Counted from the stretch's first letter, positions 22,730 to 31,186 are shown. The stretch is DNA of 37,042 nt from an uncultured Lachnospiraceae bacterium (GCA_947063675.1 CAMSTM010000014.1:1-37042), one strand, 5' to 3'. The notes: generated by a model not told the origin, from the sequence alone. Made by a program: numbers and translations.

Positions 22730-23707
22730 ATGAGAGTTGGTTTTTTAGGTGCAGGCCTCCATGCGGCGAACATGGCCTTCACGATGTATAACATGAAAGA
22801 TACCGTAGAACTGTATGCGGTTGCGGCAAGGGATTTGGAGCGCGCCAGGCAGTTTGCGGATAAATACGGCTTCGAAAAGTCATATGCAAATTATGAGGAT
22901 ATGCTCAGGGACGATAAGGTTGAACTGGTGTTTATTTCTACTACTATTGCCATGCATTATGACCATATAAAATTGTGTCTGTCCCATGGAAAGCATGTTC
23001 TGTGTGAAAAAGGATTTGTATTAAACAGCGGGCAGGCAGAGGAAGTGTTTGCAATTGCGGAGAAAAAGGAACTTCTTTTAACGGAGGCCATCTGGACAAG
23101 ATATATGCCGAGCCGCCGGATGATTGATGAGATTCTGGAATCCGGTATTATCGGTAATGCGACTTCCCTGAATGCGAATCTGGGCTATTCCCTTGCGCAT
23201 ATTGAAAGGTTGCAGGATATTGCTCTTGGCGGCGGTACGGTTCTTGATTTGACTATCTATACCCTTAACTTTGCCTGTATGGTATTTAAAGAGAAAGTGA
23301 CGGACATCCGGGCGGTGTGTACAAAGACAGACCGGGGTGTGGACGGACAAAACAGCGTGGCATTATTGTTTGAAAACGGGAAAATAGCACATTTATTCAG
23401 TTCGTTTCTGGTGCAGACTGACAGAAGGGGCGTAATTTACGGCGATAAGGGGTATATTGAAGTCCAGAACATTAACAACTGTGAGAAGATAACCGTCTAT
23501 AATCTGGAAAGGGAAGTGGTTTTGGAAAAGATAGTTCCAAAGCAGATAACAGGGCTGGAATATGAGGTTCTTTCCTGTGAAAAGGCTTTGCGGGAAGGAA
23601 GAATCGAGTGTCCGGAAATGCCTCATAAGGAAACCTTGCGTATGATGGGAATTATGGATGAAATACGGCGTCAGTTAGGGATTGTATTTCCACAGGAGGA
23701 AGCATAA
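22730..23707 (+). CDS. Gfo/Idh/MocA family oxidoreductase
   Basis: This NAD(P)-dependent dehydrogenase has 325 residues. The N-terminal Rossmann fold opens with VGFLGAGLHAANMA, and the catalytic lysine is Lys94 in CEKG. The C-terminal half has GGGTVLDLTIYTLNF, the pattern of the dihydrodiol-dehydrogenase-like branch. These enzymes oxidise or epimerise sugars, often at C3 or C1. The gene lies between the permeases and the GH105 hydrolase, with two bases before the latter, so it probably acts on the imported sugar. The exact substrate cannot be read from sequence. Confidence 0.88.
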   Translation: MRVGFLGAGLHAANMAFTMYNMKDTVELYAVAARDLERARQFADKYGFEKSYANYEDMLRDDKVELVFISTTIAMHYDHIKLCLSHGKHVLCEKGFVLNSGQAEEVFAIAEKKELLLTEAIWTRYMPSRRMIDEILESGIIGNATSLNANLGYSLAHIERLQDIALGGGTVLDLTIYTLNFACMVFKEKVTDIRAVCTKTDRGVDGQNSVALLFENGKIAHLFSSFLVQTDRRGVIYGDKGYIEVQNINNCEKITVYNLEREVVLEKIVPKQITGLEYEVLSCEKALREGRIECPEMPHKETLRMMGIMDEIRRQLGIVFPQEEA

Positions 23708-23709
23708 GG

Positions 23710-24795
23710 ATGGAAAATGCGGTAAAATTTGCAGAATATCTGATGAAAAAATATCCCCAGGCGGATTTATATCCGTACAGAAGCTGGACTTATCCTCAGG
23801 GCTTCTTATTATGGGGATACATCCGGCTTTATGAAAAGACAGGACGGGAAGATTTTTATAACTATATTCTGGCATATTGCCAGGAGCATGTAAATGAAGA
23901 TGGCGAATTATTGGGATACACAGGCATCAGCCTTGATGATATCATGACGGCATCAGTCATTGTATGGGCATGGTCGGTTACAAAAGAAGAAAAATACAGG
24001 ATTGCGGCGAAAAGGGTCAGGGATACCTACGAAACTTATCCGAGAAATCCAGATGGAGGATTCTGGCATGGAAAGGACAGACCCGGGGAAATGTGGGTTG
24101 ACGGATTGTTCATGGGGCTGATGTTTCTTGCAAGATACGGAAAATATATGGGGGACAGTGAATATTGTTTTTCGGAAACAGTAAAGCAGCTTAACATTAT
24201 ATTTGCCAGATGCAGAAAAGACAGCACAGGTCTTTTGTATCATGCCTACAGCGAAGGCGCTCAAGCGGAATGGGCAAACAGGATTACCGGGTGCTCGCCC
24301 GAGATATGGAGCGAGGGACTTGGTTGGTACGCCATGGTTTTGCCGGAGGTGCTGGCGCTTTTGCCGGAAAATTTCCCCGGGCGGGATTCATTAGTGTTTC
24401 AGCTTCAGAGTCTGTGCGCGGACCTTCTAAAGGTGCAGGATGAAGGCTGCGGACTCTGGTATCAGGTTGTGGACAAACCGGGATTCCCCAGAAATTTTCA
24501 TGACACGTCGGGAAGCGCGATGTTTTTATATGCCATGAAAAAATCGTTGGATATGAAACTGATTGAAGGGAATGAATATGAGGAAGCTGTAAAAAAAGCG
24601 TATATCGGAGTTTTATCAAAATGTGTCTGCGGACTGGACGGAGGGTATCATGTTCTTGATGCCTGCAACGGCTTATGTGTTCAGAAGAATTATGATATTT
24701 ATGTGGATTATACAAGAACCGCGGACGCTCAGGAAGCGGTAGTTGCAGTTTTGTGGGCGCTGACAGCCGTAGAAAACGGTACGGATAAACTGTAA
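23710..24795 (+). CDS. GH105 unsaturated rhamnogalacturonyl hydrolase-like protein
   Basis: This 361-residue (alpha/alpha)6-barrel protein belongs to the GH88/GH105 (YteR/YesR) group. Those enzymes hydrate the unsaturated uronic acid left by pectin lyases and so release it from the oligosaccharide. Diagnostic blocks are DDIMTAS, MWVDGLFMGLMFLARYG with the expected catalytic Asp, YHAYSEGAQAEWANRITG and SPEIWSEGLGWYAMVLPEVL. No signal peptide is present, so it works in the cytoplasm on imported oligosaccharides. It is the last gene of the importer operon before the regulator. Confidence 0.87.
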   Translation: MENAVKFAEYLMKKYPQADLYPYRSWTYPQGFLLWGYIRLYEKTGREDFYNYILAYCQEHVNEDGELLGYTGISLDDIMTASVIVWAWSVTKEEKYRIAAKRVRDTYETYPRNPDGGFWHGKDRPGEMWVDGLFMGLMFLARYGKYMGDSEYCFSETVKQLNIIFARCRKDSTGLLYHAYSEGAQAEWANRITGCSPEIWSEGLGWYAMVLPEVLALLPENFPGRDSLVFQLQSLCADLLKVQDEGCGLWYQVVDKPGFPRNFHDTSGSAMFLYAMKKSLDMKLIEGNEYEEAVKKAYIGVLSKCVCGLDGGYHVLDACNGLCVQKNYDIYVDYTRTADAQEAVVAVLWALTAVENGTDKL

Positions 24796-24811
24796 AATAA
24801 GAAACGGGCTG

Positions 24812-24839
24812 TTGAAATATGAGTTTGCTATGATATAAT
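24812..24839 (+). promoter_or_regulatory. Sigma-A promoter for the GntR regulator
   Basis: TTGAAA (24812-24817), a 16-base spacer and TATAAT (24834-24839). The regulator may also be read through from the importer operon, since no terminator separates them. Confidence 0.65.
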
Positions 24840-24876
24840 GTAATTACAAAAATATTTGGTTATAATAGGGGGAAGT

Positions 24877-25626
24877 ATGCTGTTCGATTGTAAAAAACTT
24901 GATAAATCAGTTCCGATTCCATTATATTTTCAGTTAAAAGAGCTGGTGCTGGACGAAATCAAAAAGGGAAATTATAAAGAAGGGGATATGATTCCGACGG
25001 AAAATGAAATCAGCGAAGAATTTCAGATAAGCCGTACCACTGTCCGCCAGGCAATTACGGAATTGGTTCAGGAAGGATGGCTGTACAGGGTAAAAAGTAA
25101 GGGAACTTTTGTTACCCGCCCCAAGATTCCACAGGATTTTCTGAGAAAACTGGAATCATTCCGGGATCAGATTGAGCGTCTTGGAATGAAACCGTCTACA
25201 CAGCTTATAGAGCTTAGAAGGGAGAAGGCTGATGAAGAAGTTGCCAATGCGCTGAATATTGCGGAGGGAGAAGATGTGATTTATCTGTTTCGGAAACGGT
25301 TTGCCGACGAACAGCCGATTGTAACTATACATACCTATCTTCCATATGACAAATGCGCTTTTATTATGGGACATGACCTGGAGCAGGAATCGTTGTATGA
25401 AATTATGGCGCAGGGAGAGAATACCAAAATATTAAAGGTAAAAAGAAGGATAGAAGCGGTGGAGGCGGACGAGGAGGATGCCCGGCTTCTTGATATGGAA
25501 AGGGGAAAGCCTGTTCAGTATTTCATTACCGTGGGGTATACTTCTGAGGATGTGCCGCTTGAGTACTCCAAGGCACGGTACAGAGGTGACAGGAGTTCTT
25601 TTGAAATTGTAGTATTAACCGAATAA
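24877..25626 (+). CDS. GntR family regulator, HutC subfamily
   Basis: This 249-residue repressor has an N-terminal winged helix (PLYFQLKELVLDEIKKGNYKEG, EEFQISRTTVRQAITELVQE, SKGTFVTRP) and a C-terminal UTRA ligand-binding domain (VIYLFRKRFADEQPIVTI, RRIEAVEADEEDARLL, PLEYSKARYRGDRSSFEI). UTRA domains sense sugars or their phosphates. I chose ATG 24877 because AGGGGGA lies just upstream; TTG 24856 is also open. It most likely controls the importer operon. A clear terminator follows. Confidence 0.9.
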   Translation: MLFDCKKLDKSVPIPLYFQLKELVLDEIKKGNYKEGDMIPTENEISEEFQISRTTVRQAITELVQEGWLYRVKSKGTFVTRPKIPQDFLRKLESFRDQIERLGMKPSTQLIELRREKADEEVANALNIAEGEDVIYLFRKRFADEQPIVTIHTYLPYDKCAFIMGHDLEQESLYEIMAQGENTKILKVKRRIEAVEADEEDARLLDMERGKPVQYFITVGYTSEDVPLEYSKARYRGDRSSFEIVVLTE

Positions 25627-25636
25627 AAATGAATAC

Positions 25637-25676
25637 AAAAAACCGCTGTACAGATAATGGATACAGCGGTTTTTTG
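25637..25676 (+). terminator. Intrinsic terminator after the GntR gene
   Basis: AAAACCGCTGTA pairs with TACAGCGGTTTT around an 11-base loop, and a T-run follows. Confidence 0.9.
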
Positions 25677-25687
25677 ATTCTAATACC

Positions 25688-25716
25688 TTGACGAAAGTAA
25701 AATCATATAATATAGT
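25688..25716 (+). promoter_or_regulatory. Sigma-A promoter for the isomerase-like operon
   Basis: TTGACG (25688-25693), a 17-base spacer and TATAGT (25711-25716). Confidence 0.7.
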
Positions 25717-25731
25717 AATAAATAACATAAA
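25716..25731 (+). promoter_or_regulatory. Shared 16-mer operator candidate, copy 1
   Basis: TAATAAATAACATAAA begins at the end of the -10 and is repeated exactly at 29759-29774, in the same place relative to another promoter. ATAACA recurs 13 bases later (25735-25740), forming a direct repeat, which suits a DeoR-type regulator. Binding is inferred. Confidence 0.55.
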
Positions 25732-25762
25732 ACGATAACAAACAAAAGGAGAGTGAAATGCT

Positions 25763-27103
25763 ATGAAAGCAAAAGCAATGTCATTATTTTTCGAAGGAAG
25801 AAATGACAGAGAAGTTGAAGAGTATAACCGGCAGTTGGACAGATTGAAAGAAATGTATGCGGATGAAGTGTGTTTTATGGAATCTGTCTGTATAGGCAGT
25901 AAAATAAGTTCTGAAGCAGATATTGTAATCATCCCGCAGCTTTTTGGAGCGGTATTTAAGGAGAGTGAACGGCTGAAGGCCATCCAAAAACCTGTTATGA
26001 TTCTCACATCAGAATTTGGAACGGTGGAGATGTGGGACTGGGAGATTGTGGCATGGCTTCGGGATGAATTGAAGATGAATATATTTTTCCCGTACAACTG
26101 CGAGATTGCAAGAGTAATATTCCGTTCGCTTGCGGCAAAGAAACTGATGGGAAGCGGGATAAAGTTTTTGATGTTTCAGGATGAACCGGGTGAAGGGATG
26201 CAGGCATATCTTTTCAAAAAATTTTACTGGTGGGATAAGAGCTGTACGGAGCTGATGGAAAATGCTTTTGGAATTAAAATCCTGTATAAAAGCTATAAGG
26301 AGCTGAACGAGAGGGCAGACAGCATAGAGGACGAGAGAGCATGGGCTTTGTGGGAAGAACGAAAAACGCCATGTGAGAATGTTTCGGACAGGTGTATTTT
26401 GAAGGCAGTAAAGCTTTATATAGCTGTTAAGGAGGTAATTGACGAAACGGGAGACGTATATGGAGTGGGGTGCAATTGCCTGAACGAATCCTTCCATTCC
26501 TGCACAACACCATGTCTGGCATGGAATTGGATTTTTGAGTATGACCATATTATCTGGGCGTGTGAGGGCGATACCATTACAATGCTGAGTAAATTCATGC
26601 TGTATACGGCTTTAAAAAAGCCTATGATGATGACAAATATTTATCCGTTTTTGATTGGAATGGCAGCCTTAAAACATGAAAAAATAAGTGAATTTCCGCA
26701 GATTGATGACCCGGATAATCATGCGCTTGGGGTTCATTGCGGATATTTCGGGTTTGCACCCGAAAGCTTTTGCAGCAGATGGGTTATGAGGCCGAAGATA
26801 TTGGAGATTGTAAATGATGATGCAATTGTGATAGACTGTGAGATGGAAAAGGGAAAAATAACTATGGCAAAGGTTCGCCCGGACATGAAGAAAATAACAA
26901 TAATCGAAGCGGAAATAGAGGATTATGTTCAGTACCCGGGAAGCGACTGCAGGAACGGCGCACTGATTCGTTACAGAAATAACAGTGGACATAAGGTTAT
27001 GGAAAGTCTGTCCTCTCATCATGCGATTTTAATTCAGGGTGATGTTACCCATCTTCTGGTACAGATGGCAAGAGTTTATGGAATTGAGTGGGAAGTTGTG
27101 TGA
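25763..27103 (+). CDS. L-fucose/L-arabinose isomerase-like protein
   Basis: This 446-residue protein shares the layout of the fucose-isomerase fold: an N-terminal Rossmann-like half (ADIVIIPQLFGA, PVMILTSEF) and a C-terminal half rich in metal-site residues. Glu242 in NCLNES, Glu268/Asp270 in ACEGD and His419/His420 in SSHHAIL are spaced like the metal-binding Glu-Asp-His set of FucI. Known FucI proteins are longer (about 590 residues), so this belongs to the shorter, mostly uncharacterised branch. Probable role: aldose-ketose isomerisation of an unusual sugar; some relatives may have other functions. It starts the second operon, with GNAT and Gfo/Idh genes downstream. Confidence 0.7.
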   Translation: MKAKAMSLFFEGRNDREVEEYNRQLDRLKEMYADEVCFMESVCIGSKISSEADIVIIPQLFGAVFKESERLKAIQKPVMILTSEFGTVEMWDWEIVAWLRDELKMNIFFPYNCEIARVIFRSLAAKKLMGSGIKFLMFQDEPGEGMQAYLFKKFYWWDKSCTELMENAFGIKILYKSYKELNERADSIEDERAWALWEERKTPCENVSDRCILKAVKLYIAVKEVIDETGDVYGVGCNCLNESFHSCTTPCLAWNWIFEYDHIIWACEGDTITMLSKFMLYTALKKPMMMTNIYPFLIGMAALKHEKISEFPQIDDPDNHALGVHCGYFGFAPESFCSRWVMRPKILEIVNDDAIVIDCEMEKGKITMAKVRPDMKKITIIEAEIEDYVQYPGSDCRNGALIRYRNNSGHKVMESLSSHHAILIQGDVTHLLVQMARVYGIEWEVV

Positions 27104-27116
27104 CGGGAGAAATTAT

Positions 27117-27680
27117 ATGGAACTAAAATTTATTCTTAAAAATGATGTAACGAAGTCGCAGCAGGATATGATAGACAGTCTGAACAAAGTATGTTTTGGG
27201 ATTGACGAAACAATTCTGAAGAATCAAAGTGAAGGACATTATTTTGGAGCAGAGGAAGCAGGCGTCTGCGTGGCACTGGAGGACCGGAAAATAGTCGGAA
27301 TAGTTTACGTTTACAAAAGATTGACACATTATGACGGCGATGAATTTTATATAGGCGGAATAGGCGGATTAGCTGTTGCGCCCGAATATCGCGGAAAAGG
27401 ATACGCCCGCAAACTGGTTGAGAGCGGTTTGAAAATGTCATATGAAATCGGAGTAGATGTTGCATGCTTGTTCATAGACAAAGGCGAGACGATATATCAA
27501 TTATATGAAAAGCTGGGGTATGTTTTCCTGAACAGGGATGCTTATTATATCGATTCACTGGGGAAAGAAAGAACAAAAGACGGTATAATGATATTAGGAT
27601 TAAGAAAGAAGGAATTAGCTGAAAAAATTCTTTCCACAAATGATAAGTTTCATTATGGAAATGATGAAGGCTGCTGGTAA
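27117..27680 (+). CDS. GNAT family N-acetyltransferase
   Basis: This 187-residue acetyl-CoA-dependent acetyltransferase shows motif A, LAVAPEYRGKGYARKLVESGL, which holds the pyrophosphate loop. Motif B-like DVACLFIDKGETIYQLYEKLGY follows. I chose ATG 27117, which has GGGAGA just before it, rather than the longer frame that overlaps the preceding gene. Its substrate is unknown. Placement between a sugar isomerase and a sugar oxidoreductase hints at acetylation of a sugar amine or a metabolite in the pathway, but such genes are also common hitchhikers. Confidence 0.8.
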   Translation: MELKFILKNDVTKSQQDMIDSLNKVCFGIDETILKNQSEGHYFGAEEAGVCVALEDRKIVGIVYVYKRLTHYDGDEFYIGGIGGLAVAPEYRGKGYARKLVESGLKMSYEIGVDVACLFIDKGETIYQLYEKLGYVFLNRDAYYIDSLGKERTKDGIMILGLRKKELAEKILSTNDKFHYGNDEGCW

Positions 27681-27749
27681 TGAAAGAAAATATCAGAGAC
27701 AGTAGATGCAGTATGCCGACTTTTAGCATCACAGGAAAGGAGAAGATGG

Positions 27750-28820
27750 ATGAAGGCAAAATTTGTTGTTATCGGGTACGGATGGAGAGCGGATTTTTTT
27801 TACCGTATTGCGAGAGCGCTGCCGGAGAAGTTTGAGGTTTGTGCGGGCGTTTTGCGTACAGAAGAAAGGGCCGGACAGGTAGCGAAAGAGAAGGGGATTT
27901 TTGCAACGGCAAATCTGGAAGAGGCGCTGGCGACAGAGCCTGATTTTGCAGTATTGTGTGTGCCCCGGGCAATTGTAAAGGAATATCTGTACCGGCTTAT
28001 GGAAAAGAAAGTGCCGGTACTATGTGAAACGCCGCCGGGGCAGAATACAGAGGAGCTGTGTGAACTCTGGGCGGAGACACAGCTGAAGAATGGGCAGGTG
28101 CAGGTGGCAGAGCAATATTTTCTTCAGCCTTATTATGCAGCGGTGGCGGAGGTAATAAGGGCCGGATATCTGGGAGAAGTGTCAAACGTTACGTTGTCAG
28201 CCCTTCATGGCTATCATGCTGTCAGTATGTTTCGGAGGATATTGGGGGTTGGATTTGAGAATTGCACAATTAAAGGGCAGAAGTTTTCTTTTGAAGTGAC
28301 TGCTACAAACAGCAGGAAAGGTTTTGATTACAGTGGGAAGGTTTTGACAGATGACAGAACAATCGCAACTCTGGAATTTGCAAATGGAAAAACAGCATTT
28401 TTCGATTTTTCAGGAGAACAGTATTTTTCACTTATTCGTACCCGAAGATGGAATATTCAGGGGATAAGGGGGGAAATTAATAATAATACTGTAAGGTTTC
28501 TGACAGAAAAAAATCTCCCTGTAGAGCAGACTTTAAAAAGGATGGATGTGGGCGTAAATAATAATAAGGAATGGGCGCACAGAGGAATCATGTTTCTGGA
28601 CAGTATGGTTTATGAGAATCCCTTTTATCCAGCGCGGCTGAATGATGATGAGATTGCCGTGGCCTCATCTCTTAAGGCGATGAAAGAGTATGTGGAAACA
28701 GGAAAAGAATTCTATCCGCTTAAAGAGGCTCTTCAGGATACCTATCTGTCATTTGCCATGGAAGAAGCAACAGAGGACGGAGAAACTGTTATCACCAAAA
28801 CACAGGCATGGGCGTTATAA
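27750..28820 (+). CDS. Gfo/Idh/MocA family protein with substituted catalytic lysine
   Basis: This 356-residue protein has the N-terminal NAD(P)-binding fold (FVVIGYGWRADFFYRI, with one fewer Gly than the norm) and a Gfo/Idh-type C-terminal domain. At the catalytic position the usual EKP reads CETPPG, so Thr94 replaces the lysine. The fold shows IRAGYLGEVSNVTLSALHGYH and an NDDEIAVASSLKAMKEY tail. Loss of the lysine suggests altered chemistry, a non-redox role or a different base. It ends eight bases from the convergent deoR gene; no terminator separates them apart from a tiny GCTTATTTAAGC palindrome. Confidence 0.82.
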   Translation: MKAKFVVIGYGWRADFFYRIARALPEKFEVCAGVLRTEERAGQVAKEKGIFATANLEEALATEPDFAVLCVPRAIVKEYLYRLMEKKVPVLCETPPGQNTEELCELWAETQLKNGQVQVAEQYFLQPYYAAVAEVIRAGYLGEVSNVTLSALHGYHAVSMFRRILGVGFENCTIKGQKFSFEVTATNSRKGFDYSGKVLTDDRTIATLEFANGKTAFFDFSGEQYFSLIRTRRWNIQGIRGEINNNTVRFLTEKNLPVEQTLKRMDVGVNNNKEWAHRGIMFLDSMVYENPFYPARLNDDEIAVASSLKAMKEYVETGKEFYPLKEALQDTYLSFAMEEATEDGETVITKTQAWAL

Positions 28821-28828
28821 AGGCTTAT

Positions 28829-29620
28829 TTAAGCGAAAACGGTCTGCATGGAGTCCTGTAATTCCTCCAGATAACGGCGGGATTCGGGAGCAATCTGAGA
28901 ATCGGTTATCAGCTTGTCAACGTCATGCAGGCCGGCAAATTTAACGAAACTGATTTTACCGATTTTGCTGCTGTCGCATAGGACAATTTTTTCCACAGCA
29001 GATTTCAGCATTGCCTTTTTAACTTCCGCCTGATTCATGTCCGGGGTCATAAAACCTTTATCCGGTGAAAAAGCATTGGTGGCAAGAAAAACTTTATCAA
29101 TATTTAAGGAAGTCAGGGTTGATAAGGTTATGGGACCGACAGTGCATTGCTGTCGTCTCCTTAAATTGCCGCCAAGTACTATAATATTTGCGTTGCTGTT
29201 TTGTTCAAGGAACAGTGCGATATTTAAATCATTGACAACAACGGTTAAGTTCCTTTTTTTCACAAGCATTTTCGATAATTCCATCATCGTGCTTCCGGCA
29301 TCTATGGCTATGGTATCGCCGTCTTCCACAATCTCAGCTGCAAGTCTGGCAATCGCCTGTTTTTTTTCTGCATTGCAGATTTTTTTATCGTCTGTTGAAG
29401 GCTCAAATAAGGTTTGTCTGATTGGAATCGCTCCGCCGTGGGTTCTCTTTAAACGGCCTTTGGAAGCAAGTTCACGCAAATCACTGCGGATAGTTGCAGG
29501 CGAAACCTGAAAATGTTCGCATAATTCCGGAACCAAAAGTTTTGTATTTTTGTTAAGTAAAGTGACAATCTGTTCTTGTCTCTCTTCTGCAAATAAGGGT
29601 TGATTTTCTGTCTGTTTCAT
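28829..29620 (-). CDS. DeoR family transcriptional regulator
   Basis: This 263-residue repressor has an N-terminal winged helix (RQEQIVTLLNKNTKLLVPEL, then FQVSPATIRSDLRELASKG and RLKRTHGGA, the DeoR signature). The C-terminal sugar-phosphate sensor domain shows DTIAIDAGSTMMELSKML, VVVNDLNIALFLEQ and VLCDSSKIGKISFVKF. AAAGGAAA precedes the start at good spacing. It is divergent from the GH4 operon. The shared 16-mer places both flanking operons, and its own promoter, under its likely control. The effector is probably a phosphorylated sugar made by the neighbouring kinase. Confidence 0.92.
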   Translation of the reverse strand: MKQTENQPLFAEERQEQIVTLLNKNTKLLVPELCEHFQVSPATIRSDLRELASKGRLKRTHGGAIPIRQTLFEPSTDDKKICNAEKKQAIARLAAEIVEDGDTIAIDAGSTMMELSKMLVKKRNLTVVVNDLNIALFLEQNSNANIIVLGGNLRRRQQCTVGPITLSTLTSLNIDKVFLATNAFSPDKGFMTPDMNQAEVKKAMLKSAVEKIVLCDSSKIGKISFVKFAGLHDVDKLITDSQIAPESRRYLEELQDSMQTVFA

Positions 29621-29671
29621 AAAAATATTTCCTTTGAATAGCCGTTATATAAGTGCTTCCCTATATTTACC

Positions 29672-29700
29672 AGAATATCATATATTCTTTATCAAGTCAA
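29672..29700 (-). promoter_or_regulatory. Sigma-A promoter for deoR
   Basis: On the minus strand TTGACT (29695-29700) is followed after 17 bases by TATTCT (29672-29677). A near copy of the shared operator, AAATAACAATAAA (29699-29711), abuts the -35. Confidence 0.7.
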
Positions 29701-29734
29701 ATAACAATAAATGAATTGTAAAAAATAATAAACA

Positions 29735-29762
29735 TTGACAAATAATAATAATAATATATAAT
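29735..29762 (+). promoter_or_regulatory. Sigma-A promoter for the GH4-glycyl radical operon
   Basis: TTGACA (29735-29740), a 16-base AAT-repeat spacer and TATAAT (29757-29762). The leader is about 40 bases with an AAAGGAG ribosome site. Confidence 0.78.
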
Positions 29763-29774
29763 AAATAACATAAA
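29759..29774 (+). promoter_or_regulatory. Shared 16-mer operator candidate, copy 2
   Basis: TAATAAATAACATAAA overlaps the end of the -10 and is identical to the element at 25716-25731. A repressor bound here would block polymerase. DeoR is the obvious candidate. Confidence 0.55.
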
Positions 29775-29806
29775 GAGAAAGTAAACAATAAGAAAGGAGA
29801 AATAAA

Positions 29807-31171
29807 ATGGCAAAAATTGTATTGTTGGGGGCGGGAAGTACATCATTTTCAATAGAATTGTTGAAGGATATATCTACACTGCCGTCGCTTGAGGGAAGTG
29901 TATTATCTTTGGTGGATATTGATGAACACCGTCTTCACATGGCAGAATCACTGGTAACAAGATACTGCAGGGAATCAAATATGAAGCTGGAGGTTCATTC
30001 CTATACGGAGAGAAGGGATGCGCTGAAAGGAGCGGAATATGTTATCTGCGCGGTAAAAATCGGAGGATACGGGCCGCTGGAGAAGGAAAGGGAAATTGCA
30101 GAGAAAAGAGGTTTTTACCGGGGAATAGGTGACAGAGTGTCCTGCTACTATGGCGGGATTGGCGCTTATCATCAGATACGTTTTCTTGAGGAAGTTGCAA
30201 AGGATATGGAAGAACTATGTCCTGATGCCTGGCTGGTGCAGACTGCAAATCCGGTTTTTGAGGGAACGAATTATGTGACAAAGCATTTCGGCATAAAGGC
30301 GGTAGGGGTTTGCCACGGGCATAATGCATACAAAGAAATTGCCGAAGAACTTGGTCTTGATTTACAATTTGTTAATGCCGAAGTGGTGGGATTTAATCAC
30401 TGTGTCTGGCTGACAAAATTCCTGTACAAAGGAAAGGACGCTTATCCGCTGCTTGACAAATGGATTGAAGAAAAGTCGGAAGAATACTGGAAAAGCGAGA
30501 AATATATGGACCCGAACAGGGTGTTTTCCAAAGACCAGCTCTCTCCGGGGGCAATTGAAGCGTACCGCCTGTATGGTGTAATGCCGATAGGAGATGCGGT
30601 TCGTTCCGGAACACCCTGGTGGACGCATACGGATTTTGAAACGAAATGCAAGTGGTATGGAAAAAACGGCGGCTTTGATTCAGAGATTGGATGGAAAAGT
30701 TATCTGGATTCCAAGGTGGATATTCAGGAACGTCTGAATGAAATTGTGGAATCCGGTAAATCTGTAATGGAGGAGTATCGTCCGTCAGAAACCACGGAAC
30801 AGCACATACCGTTTATTGATTCTATGGCCAATGGAAATGAAAGGATTCTGACTTTGAATGTTCCGAATAAGGGAGCAATTGAAGGGCTGCCTGATGACAT
30901 TCTGGTAGAGATTCCGGTTCTATGTAATGCCACGGGAATCCATAATGTGCAGATAGGTAAGCTTCCTTACAAGGTAATGAACCATGTAATTCTTCCAAGA
31001 CTGGCAAGGGCTCAGAGCATCATAGATGCCTATGAGAACCACAGCCGAGAAATGCTTATTTTAATGTTGTGTGAGGACCAGAGAACGAAGTCCTATGAGC
31101 AGGCAAAGGCATTGGTGGATGAACTTTTGGCTCAGCCGTGGAATAAGGATGCGGATGCTCACTATTTATAA
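29807..31171 (+). CDS. GH4 family glycosidase, possibly alpha-galacturonidase
   Basis: GH4 enzymes hydrolyse glycosides by an unusual NAD- and metal-dependent mechanism that transiently oxidises C3. The 454-residue product opens with the NAD motif VLLGAGSTSF. It has QTANPVFEGTNYV, then Cys169 in VGVCHGHN and His198 in GFNHCVW as the expected metal ligands. The CHG tripeptide matches the signature reported for the LplD alpha-galacturonidase group, rather than CHS (alpha-glucosidase or alpha-galactosidase) or CHE (alpha-glucuronidase). A GH105 enzyme in the same cluster agrees with a galacturonic acid substrate, but this is inference. It is first in the third operon. Confidence 0.85.
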   Translation: MAKIVLLGAGSTSFSIELLKDISTLPSLEGSVLSLVDIDEHRLHMAESLVTRYCRESNMKLEVHSYTERRDALKGAEYVICAVKIGGYGPLEKEREIAEKRGFYRGIGDRVSCYYGGIGAYHQIRFLEEVAKDMEELCPDAWLVQTANPVFEGTNYVTKHFGIKAVGVCHGHNAYKEIAEELGLDLQFVNAEVVGFNHCVWLTKFLYKGKDAYPLLDKWIEEKSEEYWKSEKYMDPNRVFSKDQLSPGAIEAYRLYGVMPIGDAVRSGTPWWTHTDFETKCKWYGKNGGFDSEIGWKSYLDSKVDIQERLNEIVESGKSVMEEYRPSETTEQHIPFIDSMANGNERILTLNVPNKGAIEGLPDDILVEIPVLCNATGIHNVQIGKLPYKVMNHVILPRLARAQSIIDAYENHSREMLILMLCEDQRTKSYEQAKALVDELLAQPWNKDADAHYL

Positions 31172-31186
31172 TACTGAAGGGTTGAC

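Noticed and set aside
29741-29760. AAT tandem repeat resembling a microsatellite or array
   Set aside because: It is only about 20 bases, forms the spacer of a well-placed promoter, and has no spacer-repeat structure.
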